A DNA stretch of 64,000 bases from Zoogloea sp041917255 (GCA_041917255.1 JAYRYA010000025.1:10774-74773), one strand, 5' to 3'; numbered from the stretch's first letter, positions 45,250 through 54,628 are shown. Notes: generated by a model not told the origin, from the sequence alone. Numbers and translations are program-made.

Positions 45250-46485
45250 TCAGACTTTGCGGAACACCAGCGTACCGTTGGTGCCACCAAAGCCGAAATT
45301 GTTCTTCACGGCGATGTCGATCTTCATGTCACGCGCCACGTTGGCGCAATAATCGAGATCACACTCCGGATCCTGCTCGAAGATGTTGATCGTCGGAGGC
45401 GAAACCTGATTGTAAACCGCCAGCGTGGTGATCACCGATTCGAGACCACCGGCGCCACCCAGGAGGTGACCGGTCATCGACTTGGTGGAATTGACCACCA
45501 GCTTCTTGGCGACATCCGCACCAAAGGCAAGCTTGATCGCCTCGGTTTCGTTCTTGTCACCAAGTGGCGTCGATGTACCGTGCGCGTTGAGATATTGAAC
45601 CTCATCCACATTGACGCCCGCGTTCTGCAGCGCATTCACCATGCTGCGACGGGGACCATCGGTATCCGGCGCGGTCATGTGATAGGCATCGCCACTCATG
45701 CCGAAACCGGCAATCTCAGCGTAGATGCGGGCACCGCGCTTGACCGCGTGCTCGTATTCTTCAAGCACCAAGACACCGGCGCCTTCGCCAAGGACGAAAC
45801 CATCCCGATCCTTGTCCCACGGACGGCTGGCCGTCGCGGGATCATCGTTGCGGGTGGACAACGCCTTCGCGGAAGCGAAACCGCCAACGGCCAGCGGAGT
45901 CACCGTCGATTCGGCGCCACCACAGACCATCATGTCCGCATCACCGTACTCAATCATCCGCGCACTCATGCCGATTGCGTGCAGACCCGTGGTACAGGCG
46001 GTAACGACCGAAAGGTTGGGGCCCTTCATTCCGAACATGATCGACAGGTTGCCGGAGATCATGTTGATGATGGTACCGGGAATGAAGAACGGAGAAATTT
46101 TGCGAGGACCACCGGCGAGGAAATCGTCGTGGGTGTCCTCGATCATCGGCAGACCGCCGATGCCGGAGCCGATATTGACACCAATGCGATGCGCATTGGC
46201 GTCGGTTACTTCGATGCCCGAATCGCGGATGGCCTGGATGCCCGCCGCAAGACCGTAATGGATGAAAATATCCATCCGGCGCGCCTCTTTCGGGGAAAGA
46301 TAGGCGCTGACATCGAAGCCCTTGACCTCGCCGGCAATCTTCGCCGAAAAGGCAGAGGTGTCGAAACGGGTAATCTGAGCAATGCCGGAACGGCCATTGA
46401 CGATGGCGTCCCAGGTTTCAGGTACGGTATTACCGACCGGCGTGATGGCGCCAAGGCCGGTGACGACAACTCTGCGTCGGGTCAA
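45250..46485 (-). CDS. fabF: 3-oxoacyl-ACP synthase II
   Basis: A 411-residue condensing enzyme that elongates acyl-ACP, including the step to cis-vaccenate. The catalytic Cys is in VVTACTTGLHAIG, the His residues in NAHGTSTPLGD and TGHLLGGAGG (with KSM), and the Gly-rich end is NNFGFGGTNGTLVF. It is the last of the leftward fab block, 18 bases after acpP. Confidence 0.98.
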   Translation of the reverse strand: MTRRRVVVTGLGAITPVGNTVPETWDAIVNGRSGIAQITRFDTSAFSAKIAGEVKGFDVSAYLSPKEARRMDIFIHYGLAAGIQAIRDSGIEVTDANAHRIGVNIGSGIGGLPMIEDTHDDFLAGGPRKISPFFIPGTIINMISGNLSIMFGMKGPNLSVVTACTTGLHAIGMSARMIEYGDADMMVCGGAESTVTPLAVGGFASAKALSTRNDDPATASRPWDKDRDGFVLGEGAGVLVLEEYEHAVKRGARIYAEIAGFGMSGDAYHMTAPDTDGPRRSMVNALQNAGVNVDEVQYLNAHGTSTPLGDKNETEAIKLAFGADVAKKLVVNSTKSMTGHLLGGAGGLESVITTLAVYNQVSPPTINIFEQDPECDLDYCANVARDMKIDIAVKNNFGFGGTNGTLVFRKV

Positions 46486-46503
46486 GGCAGGCTCCTGCGA
46501 GTC

Positions 46504-46743
46504 TTACTTCTTCAGATGGGCGGAAACGTAGTCGATCGCCTGCTGAACGCTGGTGATCTTCTCGGCTTCTTCGTCGGGGATCTCGCACTCGAATTCTTCT
46601 TCGAGGGCCATCACCAGCTCGACGGTGTCGAGGGAGTCGGCGCCCAGATCGTCGACGAAGGACGATTCGTTCTTGATTTCGGCTTCGTTAACACCGAGTT
46701 GTTCGGCGACGATCTTCTTGACACGAGCTTCGATATTTTCCAT
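46504..46743 (-). CDS. acpP: Acyl carrier protein
   Basis: A 79-residue acidic four-helix protein that carries fatty-acyl chains. The phosphopantetheine site is S37 in DDLGADSLDTVE. The ribosome site GAAGGAG is strong, as expected for a very abundant protein. The modifying enzyme AcpS is encoded at 32.2-32.6 kb. Confidence 0.99.
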   Translation of the reverse strand: MENIEARVKKIVAEQLGVNEAEIKNESSFVDDLGADSLDTVELVMALEEEFECEIPDEEAEKITSVQQAIDYVSAHLKK

Positions 46744-46830
46744 GTAGCAACTCCTTCGCTGATTGAGCGGGGTGAATTCAAAACCCCCGCATTCTACCAA
46801 AAACGCGCACCCTCGCCAGCCCGGCGAGGA

Positions 46831-47580
46831 TTACGCCATGTACATACCACCATTGACGTGCAGGGTAGCCCCGGTCACGTAGGATGCGGCGGGCGACGCC
46901 AGGAAGCCGACCACCGAAGCGATCTCCTCCGGCTTGCCGAGACGACCGAGGGCAATCTTGCCCTGCAAGGCCTCGCGCTGGGCGTCGGGTAGTTCCTTGG
47001 TCATGTCGGTGTCGATGAACCCCGGCGCGACGCAATTGACGGTGATATTGCGGCTACCCAGCTCCTGAGCCAAAGCACGGCTCATGCCGGCCACACCGGC
47101 CTTTGCCGCAGCGTAATTGGCCTGCCCCGGATTGCCGGAGTTGCCCACCACCGAGGTGATGTTGATGATGCGGCCGTTACGGGCCTTCATCATGCCGCGC
47201 ATGACCAGGCGGGACATGCGGAAGACTGACTTGAGATTGGTGTCGAGCACCGCATCCCACTCCGCATCCTTCATGCGCATTGCGAGGTTGTCGCGGGTGA
47301 TACCGGCGTTGTTGACCAGCACCAGCACCGGCCCGAGGCTCTTCTCGATCTCCGAGATGGCAGCCTCACAGGCCGCTGCATCGGTTACGTCGAGGGCCAG
47401 ACCACGACCGGCCACGCCAGCAGCCTCGAGCCCGGCCTGGATGTCGGCAGCCCCCGCCTCCGACGTGGCCGTACCGACCACCGTCGCTCCAAGGCGACCC
47501 AATTCGAGCGCGATCGCCCGGCCGATTCCCCGCGAAGCGCCGGTAACGAGCGCGACCTGCCCTTGCAAAACCTGACTCAT
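46831..47580 (-). CDS. fabG: 3-oxoacyl-ACP reductase
   Basis: A 249-residue short-chain dehydrogenase that reduces 3-oxoacyl-ACP with NADPH. TGASRGIGRAIALELG binds the cofactor, NNAGITRDNLAMRM is the FabG-specific NNAG block, and Ser/Tyr/Lys are in ITSVVGNSGNPGQANYAAAK. It overlaps fabD by ATGA; 87 bases separate it from acpP. Confidence 0.98.
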   Translation of the reverse strand: MSQVLQGQVALVTGASRGIGRAIALELGRLGATVVGTATSEAGAADIQAGLEAAGVAGRGLALDVTDAAACEAAISEIEKSLGPVLVLVNNAGITRDNLAMRMKDAEWDAVLDTNLKSVFRMSRLVMRGMMKARNGRIINITSVVGNSGNPGQANYAAAKAGVAGMSRALAQELGSRNITVNCVAPGFIDTDMTKELPDAQREALQGKIALGRLGKPEEIASVVGFLASPAASYVTGATLHVNGGMYMA

Positions 47581-48512
47581 GCTGCCCCCGTCGTCTGGAG
47601 AATGTCGGCGAGACTGGCCGCATCGGCGATGGCGCCGCCCTGCAGGCTGCCCTCGATCCGCTTGGTCATGCCGGCCAGGACCTTGCCCGGGCCGCACTCG
47701 AACACGTGGGTCGCACCCCGACGGGCGATCTCCTGCACGGTCTCGATCCAGCGCACCGGCGAATAGGCCTGGCGCACCAGCGCATCCTTGATGCGGGCCG
47801 GGTCGGTCTCGACGGCCACATCCACGTTGTTGAGCACGGCAATGGCCGGCACCTTGATCTCGATCTCGGCCAGACGCTGGGCGAGACGCTCGGCAGCCGG
47901 CTTCATCAGCGCGCAGTGGAAAGGCGCGCTCACCGGCAGCAGCACGGCACGCTTGGCGCCCTTGGTCTTGGCGACGGCCATGGCGCGCTCGACGGCAGCA
48001 CGGGCACCCGCGATGACGATCTGACCAGGCGAATTGAGGTTGGCCGCGGAGACGACTTCGCCCTGCGCGGCTTCGGCACAGGCTTCGGCAGCTGCAGGCT
48101 CATCGAGACCCAGCAGCGCCGCCATCGCGCCTTCACCGGCCGGAACCGCCTCCTGCATGGCCTGGGCACGCAGACGCACCAACCTGACGGCTTCCTGGAA
48201 ATCCACCGCACCGGCGGCAACCAGCGCCGAGTATTCACCCAGACTGTGACCGGCGACGAGGCTCGGCGCGGCACCGCCACGGGCGACCCACTCGCGATAC
48301 ACCGCGACGCCGGCGGTGAGCATCAGCGGCTGGGTGTTGACGGTCTGGGCCAGCAACTCGGCCGGGCCGTCAGCCACCATCTGCCACAGATCCTCGCCAA
48401 GGGCGGCGGAGGCTTCGGCAAAGGTGTCGCGGATCACCGCAGAATCGCCGTAGGCGGCCATCATGCCGACCGACTGGGAGCCCTGCCCCGGAAAAACGAA
48501 AGCGAAATTCAT
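47577..48512 (-). CDS. fabD: Malonyl-CoA-ACP transacylase
   Basis: A 311-residue enzyme that moves malonyl from CoA to ACP. FVFPGQGSQSVGMM opens the protein and the catalytic Ser is in AGHSLGEYSALVAAG. Two ATG codons are adjacent (48515 and 48512). The second is preferred because it gives the family N-terminus MNFAFVFPGQ and better spacing from AAGGA. Confidence 0.97.
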   Translation of the reverse strand: MNFAFVFPGQGSQSVGMMAAYGDSAVIRDTFAEASAALGEDLWQMVADGPAELLAQTVNTQPLMLTAGVAVYREWVARGGAAPSLVAGHSLGEYSALVAAGAVDFQEAVRLVRLRAQAMQEAVPAGEGAMAALLGLDEPAAAEACAEAAQGEVVSAANLNSPGQIVIAGARAAVERAMAVAKTKGAKRAVLLPVSAPFHCALMKPAAERLAQRLAEIEIKVPAIAVLNNVDVAVETDPARIKDALVRQAYSPVRWIETVQEIARRGATHVFECGPGKVLAGMTKRIEGSLQGGAIADAASLADILQTTGAA

Positions 48513-48539
48513 CATCCCATCCTTGAATGACTATGCTGC

Positions 48540-49505
48540 TTAGAACTCGAGGAGCGCGGCGCCCCAGGTGAAGCCGCCGCCCACGCCCTCGAGGAGAATC
48601 TTCTGACCGCGCTGGATGCGACCGTCGCGCACGGCGAGGTCAAGCGCCAGCGGAATCGATGCGGCCGACGTGTTGCCGTGCTCGCTTACCGTGGCGATGA
48701 CTTTTTCCGTCGGCACGCCGAGGCGTTTGGCGGTGGCCTGCATGATGCGGATGTTGGCCTGGTGGGGAATCAGCCAATCCACCTCATCGATGGTGAGGCC
48801 GGCCTGATCGACCACCTCGCGCGCCACATCGCTCAGCACCTTGACCGCAAACTTGAACACGGCCTGGCCATCCATGCGCAGGAAGGGATCGCCGGTGATG
48901 CCACCGCGATTGACCTGCCCCGGCACGCACAGGATGCCGTTGTGGCTGCCGTCCGCATGCAGGGCGGTGGCAAGTATGCCCGGCTTGTCGGAGGCCTCCA
49001 GCACCACAGCCCCGGCGCCATCGCCGAACAGCACGCAGGTGCCGCGGTCGTTCCAGTCAAGAATGCGGGAGAAGACTTCAGCGCCGACGACCAGTGCGCG
49101 CTGGTTGCTACCCGAGCGGATGAACTTCTCGGCGGTCGAGAGCGCGTAGGCGAAACCGGTGCACACCGCCTGCAGGTCGAACGCTGCGCCGCCGTTGACG
49201 ATGCCCAGCTTCGCCTGCAGCAGCGCGGCAGTGCTCGGGAAGATGTAGTCCGGCGTGGACGTGGCGACGATGATCAGGTCAATGTCGGAAGCCTGACAGC
49301 CCGCCGCAGCGATTGCCCGGGTGCTCGCCTCATAGGCTAGCTGGCTTGCCGTGACATCGGGCTCGGCGAGGTGACGCCGGCAGATGCCGGTACGTTCAAC
49401 AATCCACTCATCCGAGGTATCGATGCCTCGAGCCACCAGATCGCTGTTGCTGACGGGGGCACCGGGGAGGAAGCTGCCGGTTCCGATCACACGGGCATGA
49501 ATCAT
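48540..49505 (-). CDS. fabH: 3-oxoacyl-ACP synthase III
   Basis: A 321-residue enzyme that starts fatty-acid synthesis by condensing acetyl-CoA with malonyl-ACP. Cys in DLQAVCTGFAYAL, His in WLIPHQANIRIM and Asn in SEHGNTSAASIPLAL form the triad. It overlaps plsX by ATGA; 27 bases separate it from fabD. Confidence 0.98.
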   Translation of the reverse strand: MIHARVIGTGSFLPGAPVSNSDLVARGIDTSDEWIVERTGICRRHLAEPDVTASQLAYEASTRAIAAAGCQASDIDLIIVATSTPDYIFPSTAALLQAKLGIVNGGAAFDLQAVCTGFAYALSTAEKFIRSGSNQRALVVGAEVFSRILDWNDRGTCVLFGDGAGAVVLEASDKPGILATALHADGSHNGILCVPGQVNRGGITGDPFLRMDGQAVFKFAVKVLSDVAREVVDQAGLTIDEVDWLIPHQANIRIMQATAKRLGVPTEKVIATVSEHGNTSAASIPLALDLAVRDGRIQRGQKILLEGVGGGFTWGAALLEF

Positions 49506-50515
49506 GCTGCAGGCCTTTCACGTTCCATTCGTTCGCTGATCCGCTCAATGAGCCTGTTGCGCGCCGCTTCGGCTGCTCGCCACAGCGCCTGCTCGAAGGC
49601 AAAGGCGTCGGCGGAGCCGTGACTCTTCACCACCACGCCACGCAGCCCGAGCAGGGCCGCGCCGTTGTAGCGGCGGGAGTCCACCCGCTGCTTGAACCCC
49701 TTGAGCGCGGACATCGCGAAGACGGCCGCCAGCTTGGTGACCCAGTTGCGGGAAAACTGCTCGCGCAGGAAGGTCGCCATCATGTGGGCAAGACCTTCGG
49801 AGGTCTTGAGCGCGACGTTGCCGACAAAGCCGTCGCAGACCACCACATCCACCGTACCCTTGTAGATGTCGTTGCCTTCAACGTTGCCGTAGAAATTGAG
49901 ACCACTGTTGCGCAGGAGTTCACCGGCCTGTTTGACGATCTCGTTGCCCTTGATGTCTTCTTCGCCGATGTTGAGCAGGCCGACGCTGGGCCGCTCGTTG
50001 TGCTCGACGGCCGCCACCAGCATCGCACCCATGATGCCGAACTGGAGCAGGTGCTCCGGGGAGCAATCGACGTTGGCACCCAGATCGAGCATGTGGGTCA
50101 GGCCGCGCATGCTGGGCAAGGTGCTGCAGATCGCCGGACGATCGATACCGGGGAGCGTCTTCAGGACGAAGCGGGAGATCGCCATCAGCGCGCCGGTGTT
50201 GCCAGCAGAAACGGCCGCCTGGGCTTCGCCAGACTTGACCAGATCCACCGACACGCGCATCGATGAATCCTTCTTGTTGCGCATGGCGAGCGCCGGCGGC
50301 TCATCCATGCCGACGACTTCCGATGCCGGATGAACGCGCAGGCGTTCGCCGAACTCCTGCAGCGCAGCGCCCAGATGAGGCTCGATGGCCTCCGGGCGAC
50401 CGACCAGGAGAATCCGGGCATCACGGTCAGCACGCAAGAAATGCAGCGCGGCCGGAACCGTTACCGAAGGGCCGTGATCGCCCCCCATGCAGTCAATAGC
50501 CAGGGTGACAGTCAT
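49502..50515 (-). CDS. plsX: Phosphate acyltransferase PlsX
   Basis: A 337-residue enzyme making acyl-phosphate from acyl-ACP for phospholipid synthesis. The N-terminal AIDCMGGDHGPSVTVPAAL, the SAGNTGALMAISRFVLKT block and LNIGEEDIKGNEIVKQAGEL are diagnostic. It follows rpmF after a hairpin and overlaps fabH. Confidence 0.97.
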   Translation of the reverse strand: MTVTLAIDCMGGDHGPSVTVPAALHFLRADRDARILLVGRPEAIEPHLGAALQEFGERLRVHPASEVVGMDEPPALAMRNKKDSSMRVSVDLVKSGEAQAAVSAGNTGALMAISRFVLKTLPGIDRPAICSTLPSMRGLTHMLDLGANVDCSPEHLLQFGIMGAMLVAAVEHNERPSVGLLNIGEEDIKGNEIVKQAGELLRNSGLNFYGNVEGNDIYKGTVDVVVCDGFVGNVALKTSEGLAHMMATFLREQFSRNWVTKLAAVFAMSALKGFKQRVDSRRYNGAALLGLRGVVVKSHGSADAFAFEQALWRAAEAARNRLIERISERMERERPAA

Positions 50516-50551
50516 TCGGCGCTAAACGGAGAAAATAGGTAGACAAGTTGT

Positions 50552-50586
50552 GAAAACGGCGCGACCGCCCAAGGGCGTCGCGCCGT
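50552..50586 (-). terminator. Terminator or attenuator between rpmF and plsX
   Basis: ACGGCGCGAC pairs with GTCGCGCCGT (50556-50565 with 50577-50586). On the minus strand TTTTC follows. It lies inside the rpmF-plsX gap, so it probably reduces transcription from the ribosomal-protein gene into the lipid genes. Confidence 0.6.
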
Positions 50587-50602
50587 CTGGCAACCGGGAG
50601 AA

Positions 50603-50782
50603 TTATTCGCCCTTGGCCTTGGCAACCTTCTTGCCACGATAGACGCCGGACGGCGAAACGTGGTGGCGCAGGTGGACTTCGCCGGTGGTCGGCTCGACGG
50701 CCAGCGGGGGCGCAACCAGGAAATCGTGGGAACGATGCATACCGCGCTTGGACGGGGACTTCTTGTTCTGTTGAACAGCCAT
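50603..50782 (-). CDS. rpmF: 50S ribosomal protein L32
   Basis: A 59-residue basic ribosomal protein starting MAVQQNKKSPSKRGMHRSHD, with the conserved HHVSPSGVYRGKKV near the end. This L32 lacks the four-Cys zinc ribbon. It lies between yceD and plsX, the universal proteobacterial order. Confidence 0.97.
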   Translation of the reverse strand: MAVQQNKKSPSKRGMHRSHDFLVAPPLAVEPTTGEVHLRHHVSPSGVYRGKKVAKAKGE

Positions 50783-50803
50783 GAAAAACTCCTTGAGGAA
50801 TAC

Positions 50804-51298
50804 TTAAACCTTGCCGCGCAACTGACGCAGAACAGCGAAGGGCGAAATCTCTTCATCAACACCGGATTCAACCGGCGGATCGCAATCATCGTGACGTGGC
50901 ACCAGAGGCAAGGCCAACAGCACCTCATCCTCGACCAGCGCCAGCAGATCCGTGAGCGGTTCAACCTCGAGGGCATCTTCCGCATCGTTTTCAAGCTCAT
51001 CTTCCGGCGGCGCTTCGCCGGGACGGAGGAGCAGAAGACGATTTTCCACTTCACAGGGCCACTGCAGGGCCTCAAGACAGCGCTGACACTGCAGAACCAG
51101 ACTGCCCCGGATCCACAGATCGACGTGGAGCTTGCCCTCGTCGTCGCGCTCACCTTCAAACCCGAAAGCCACCGTTCCGGCAGGCTCCAGTACAGACTCG
51201 GCCACACGGCCAAGCCGGGTTACCGGCACCTCACCCTCAAGGCTACGCCCATCTCTGGCCAACGCCCGAAGGTCGATCACGAAGCTTTCTTGCGACAT
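50804..51298 (-). CDS. yceD: YceD/DUF177 family protein
   Basis: A 164-residue acidic protein of the DUF177 family, coded just before rpmF as in most bacteria. The conserved CQRCLEAL pair and the downstream acidic stretch (PPEDELENDAEDALEVEPL) are typical. The family is linked to 23S rRNA or ribosome-assembly functions; the exact role is not settled. It is divergent from maf. Confidence 0.92.
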   Translation of the reverse strand: MSQESFVIDLRALARDGRSLEGEVPVTRLGRVAESVLEPAGTVAFGFEGERDDEGKLHVDLWIRGSLVLQCQRCLEALQWPCEVENRLLLLRPGEAPPEDELENDAEDALEVEPLTDLLALVEDEVLLALPLVPRHDDCDPPVESGVDEEISPFAVLRQLRGKV

Positions 51299-51318
51299 AA
51301 GAGCGGCATGATATTATT
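51290..51318 (+). promoter_or_regulatory. Possible promoter of maf
   Basis: TTGCGA (51290-51295), 17 bases, then ATTATT (51313-51318), about 70 bases before the maf ATG. Spacing is ideal; the -10 match is modest. Confidence 0.4.
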
Positions 51319-51386
51319 TTCGGCTCTCTGTGTCAAAACCCTGCAAACCGGCTGACGGCACTTTTCACGCCGCAACTTTCCGCCCG

Positions 51387-51962
51387 ATGAAACTCGTTCT
51401 CGCCTCCACCTCGGCCTATCGCCGCGAACTCCTTCAACGCTTCGGTCTCCCCTTTGAAGTCGCCCGCCCCGACATCGACGAAAGCCCGCTTCCCGGCGAG
51501 CATCCCCGCGCTACCGCCGAGCGCCTCGCCATCGAGAAGGCCCGCGCCGTGGCCGGCAACTTCCCCGACGCGCTGATCATCGGCAGCGACCAGGTTGCCG
51601 CGATGGGCGACATCCGCTTCGGCAAGCCCGGCACCGTCGAGCGCGCCGTGGCGCAGCTCAAGCAGATGAGCGGCCAGACCGTGGTCTTCCACACCGCCCT
51701 GGCGCTGCTCAACACGCACACCGGCGAGGCGCAGATTGACGTCGTACCGACCGAGGTTCGCTTCCGCCCCCTCGGCGACGACGAGATCGTTCGCTATATA
51801 GATAGGGAGCGCCCCCTCGACTGCGCTGGCAGCGCCAAGTCGGAAGGCCTCGGCATCACCCTCCTCGACGCCCTTTCCGGCGACGACCCCAACGCCCTCG
51901 TCGGCCTGCCGCTGATCGCCCTGGCCCGGATGCTGCGCCGCGAAGGCGTCGCCCTGCCGTGA
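51387..51962 (+). CDS. maf: Maf-type nucleotide pyrophosphatase (YceF group)
   Basis: A 191-residue nucleoside-triphosphate pyrophosphatase. The N-terminus LASTSAYRRELLQRFGLPFE is typical of the YceF subgroup, which hydrolyses 7-methyl-GTP, and GSDQVA holds the catalytic Asp. Its position next to yceD-rpmF-plsX is the same as yceF in E. coli. The ATG at 51387 gives the family N-terminus; an upstream GTG is in frame but unlikely. Confidence 0.93.
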   Translation: MKLVLASTSAYRRELLQRFGLPFEVARPDIDESPLPGEHPRATAERLAIEKARAVAGNFPDALIIGSDQVAAMGDIRFGKPGTVERAVAQLKQMSGQTVVFHTALALLNTHTGEAQIDVVPTEVRFRPLGDDEIVRYIDRERPLDCAGSAKSEGLGITLLDALSGDDPNALVGLPLIALARMLRREGVALP

Positions 51963-52678
51963 CGACCGCCGCCGGCAAGCTCTATCTGATCCCGGTCAGC
52001 CTGGGTGAGGCGCCCCTCACCCTCACCACGCCGGCTGAAGTGGGCGTCCGCGCCCGCAGCCTCGATTACTTCGTGGTCGAGAACGCCAAGACCGCGCGCG
52101 CAGAGCTCAAGCGTTTCGAGCATCCCAAGCCCTTACGCGATCTCGACATCCGCGAGTTGCCGGAAACCCCCGGCCCGGCGGATCTCGACGCCCTGCTTGC
52201 GCCAGTCAAGCGCGGCCTCGACTGCGGGCTGATGTCCGAAGCCGGCTGCCCCGCGGTGGCAGATCCCGGCGCCCTGCTCGTCCGGCGAGCCCACGAGGCG
52301 GGCATCCAGGTGGTGCCGATGGTCGGCCCGTCGTCGCTGCTGCTCGGGCTGATGGCATCCGGCCTCAACGGCCAGAGCTTTGCCTTCCACGGCTACCTGC
52401 CCATCGATGAGGAAGCCCGCAAACGCCGCCTGCGCGAGCTCGAAGCCGAATCCGCGCGCTTCTCGCGCACCCAGCTGTTCATCGAGACACCTTATCGCAA
52501 CGACCGCATGTTCGAGGCGCTCAAGCAGGCCTGCGGCCCCGAGACCCGCCTGTGCGTCGCCCGGGATCTCACCACCGCGGACGAGTGGATCGTCACCAGG
52601 CGGATCGCCGACTGGAAGAAGGCGCCGGCACCGGATCTGGCCAAACGCCCAACGGTCTTCCTGTTGCTGGCCGGCTAG
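51959..52678 (+). CDS. SAM-dependent methyltransferase, RsmI-like
   Basis: A 239-residue protein of the tetrapyrrole-methylase superfamily. GLMSEAGCPAVADPGALLVR and VPMVGPSSLLLGLMASGLNG correspond to the RsmI blocks, and QLFIETPYRND is the usual PYR motif. It is about 45 residues shorter than E. coli RsmI and belongs to the short group found next to maf in betaproteobacteria, so whether it methylates C1402 of 16S rRNA is uncertain. GTG start overlapping the maf stop (GTGA). Confidence 0.85.
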   Translation: MTTAAGKLYLIPVSLGEAPLTLTTPAEVGVRARSLDYFVVENAKTARAELKRFEHPKPLRDLDIRELPETPGPADLDALLAPVKRGLDCGLMSEAGCPAVADPGALLVRRAHEAGIQVVPMVGPSSLLLGLMASGLNGQSFAFHGYLPIDEEARKRRLRELEAESARFSRTQLFIETPYRNDRMFEALKQACGPETRLCVARDLTTADEWIVTRRIADWKKAPAPDLAKRPTVFLLLAG

Positions 52679-52687
52679 GCGCAGCGC

Positions 52688-53014
52688 TCACTCGGCGAGA
52701 AGCACGGCGCCATCCCGCTCCACCACCGGCAGCATTTCCAGCCGCCCACCCCGGCACGGCCCCTGGACGCAGGCGCCGCTGTCCGGCCGATAAAGGGCGC
52801 CGTGGGTCGCACAGATCAGATGCACCCCATCACTATCGAAGAAGCGACCCGGCTGCCAGTCCAGTTCCACCGCCACATGGGCACAGCGGTTGATGTAGGC
52901 GTAAACCTTGCCGTGAAAGCGCACCGCAAAGGCCGCCACTTCCCGACTACCCCGCTGAACCACGAAGCGCACACCGTCGCCGCCATCAACGAGATCGGCC
53001 GACGCACAGATCAC
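52688..53014 (-). CDS. Rieske [2Fe-2S] domain protein
   Basis: A 108-residue soluble Rieske protein. The cluster ligands are the Cys/His pairs in RCAHVAVELD and CATHGALY. It has no membrane anchor or catalytic domain, so it is probably a small electron carrier; the partner is unknown. The GTG at 53014 overlaps the stop of the HAD gene (GTGA), so the two are coupled, and it converges with the RsmI-like gene. Confidence 0.9.
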   Translation of the reverse strand: MICASADLVDGGDGVRFVVQRGSREVAAFAVRFHGKVYAYINRCAHVAVELDWQPGRFFDSDGVHLICATHGALYRPDSGACVQGPCRGGRLEMLPVVERDGAVLLAE

Positions 53015-53679
53015 GCGTTCGCCTCCAGCCAGGCCCGCAAACCTGCAGGCGTATCGATGCACGCCACCGGCGCCTCGGCCCGCAACTGCTCGACCGGATG
53101 GGCGCCGAAGCTTACCGCCAGCCCGTCTACGCCGGCGTTCTTCGCCATCAGCAGATCGTGGGTCGTGTCGCCGATCATCAGGCAGGCTTCCGCCATCACG
53201 CCCAGCTCGTCCATCAGCTCCAAGAGCATCGCCGGATGAGGCTTCGAGAAGCACTCGTCGGCGCAGCGCGTGGCGTGGAAGAATTTGCCCAAGCCCGAAA
53301 AGCCCAACGCCCGATCAAGCCCATTGCGACTCTTCCCGGTCGCCACCGCCAGCAGATGGCCGCGCTCGTGGAGATCGGCGATCAGCGTCTGGGTACCCTC
53401 GAACAGCGTCAGCTCGTGATCGCTGGAAAGATAGTGATGGCGGTAGCGCTCGACCATCTTCGGGTACTCGGATTCGGGCAACGCCGGCACCGCATGATGC
53501 AGCGCATCCTGCAAGCCAAGGCCGATCACATGCCGGGCCCGGGCGTCGGAGGGTGGAGGAAGCCCCAGATCGGTACTGGCTGCCTGGATCGCCCGGACGA
53601 TGGCAGCCGCCGAATCCATCAGCGTGCCGTCCCAGTCGAAGACGATGAGTTCGTAGCGACGCGGCGCCTGCTTATCCAT
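53011..53679 (-). CDS. HAD-superfamily phosphatase (Gph-like)
   Basis: A 222-residue HAD hydrolase with the nucleophile block VFDWDGTLMDS, a helical cap after it, the VATGKSRNGLDRAL motif II/III region and the acidic motif MIGDTTHDLLMAKNAG. It resembles phosphoglycolate phosphatases and pyrophosphatase PpaX; exact substrate uncertain. The ATG at 53679 overlaps rluC by eight bases with GGGAG before it. Confidence 0.92.
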   Translation of the reverse strand: MDKQAPRRYELIVFDWDGTLMDSAAAIVRAIQAASTDLGLPPPSDARARHVIGLGLQDALHHAVPALPESEYPKMVERYRHHYLSSDHELTLFEGTQTLIADLHERGHLLAVATGKSRNGLDRALGFSGLGKFFHATRCADECFSKPHPAMLLELMDELGVMAEACLMIGDTTHDLLMAKNAGVDGLAVSFGAHPVEQLRAEAPVACIDTPAGLRAWLEANA

Positions 53680-54628
53680 ATTCGCGCTCCCGGGTTTGTT
53701 CGACTGCAGCAAGGAAACCATCCAGTTCGGCGGGCAGCGGCGCTGCAAGCTCGATCGGCTGGTCCGTCAGCGGATGACGAAAGGCCAGCTTCGCCGCGTG
53801 AAGGAACATCCGCCCCAACCCTTCCTTCTCGAGCTGCTTGTTGAGGGCGAAGTCGCCGTACTTGTCATCACCGCACAGGGGAAAGCCCGCATGGGTGAGA
53901 TGCACCCGGATCTGATGGGTCCGCCCGGTCTTCAACTCTACCTCCAGCAGACTGAAACCTTCCCAGCGCCGAACCAGCCGCACAACGCTGTGAGCCGGCT
54001 TGCCCTCACGATTCACGCTCACCCGCCGCTCGCCGTTTTCCAGCAGATACTTGAGGAGCGGCTGCTTGATGTGCTGCTGCGCATTCAGCCAGCGCCCGGA
54101 GACAAGCGTCAGGTAACGCTTCTGCACCTTGCCGTCGCGCATCATGTCGTGGAGCACCGTGAGCGCGCTGCGCTTCTTGGCGACGATCAGGAGACCCGAG
54201 GTCTCCCGGTCGAGCCGATGCACCAACTCCAGAAACTTCGCCTCCGGCCGCTGGCGACGCAGTTGCTCGATCAGGCCAAAGCTCACCCCGCTGCCGCCAT
54301 GCACCGCAAGCCCGGCGGGCTTGTCCAGCACCAGCAGCGCGTCGTCCTCGTAGGCGATGTCGAAGGGCTTGCCCACCGGCACCGGCGCAGCGCTTTCCTT
54401 TTCCGCGATGCGGATCGGCGGGATGCGCACTTCGTCCCCGATCTGCACGCGGTAAGTCTGATCCACGCGACGGCTATTGACCCGCACCTCGCCGCTTCTC
54501 AGGATGCGGTAGATGTGGCTCTTCGGCACGCCCTTGCAGACGCGCACCAGAAAATTGTCGATGCGCTGACCGGCGCTCGCGTCGTCGACGCGCTCGTGGC
54601 GCACTGCGGGAGCTTTACTCAAGGCCAT
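53672..54628 (-). CDS. rluC: 23S rRNA pseudouridine synthase RluC
   Basis: A 318-residue pseudouridine synthase. The N-terminal S4 domain (QRIDNFLVRVCKGVPKSHIY) precedes the catalytic HRLDRETSGLLIVAK with its Asp and the TGRTHQIRVHL block. By order (divergent from rne) and sequence it is RluC, which modifies three positions of 23S rRNA. Confidence 0.96.
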   Translation of the reverse strand: MALSKAPAVRHERVDDASAGQRIDNFLVRVCKGVPKSHIYRILRSGEVRVNSRRVDQTYRVQIGDEVRIPPIRIAEKESAAPVPVGKPFDIAYEDDALLVLDKPAGLAVHGGSGVSFGLIEQLRRQRPEAKFLELVHRLDRETSGLLIVAKKRSALTVLHDMMRDGKVQKRYLTLVSGRWLNAQQHIKQPLLKYLLENGERRVSVNREGKPAHSVVRLVRRWEGFSLLEVELKTGRTHQIRVHLTHAGFPLCGDDKYGDFALNKQLEKEGLGRMFLHAAKLAFRHPLTDQPIELAAPLPAELDGFLAAVEQTREREYG

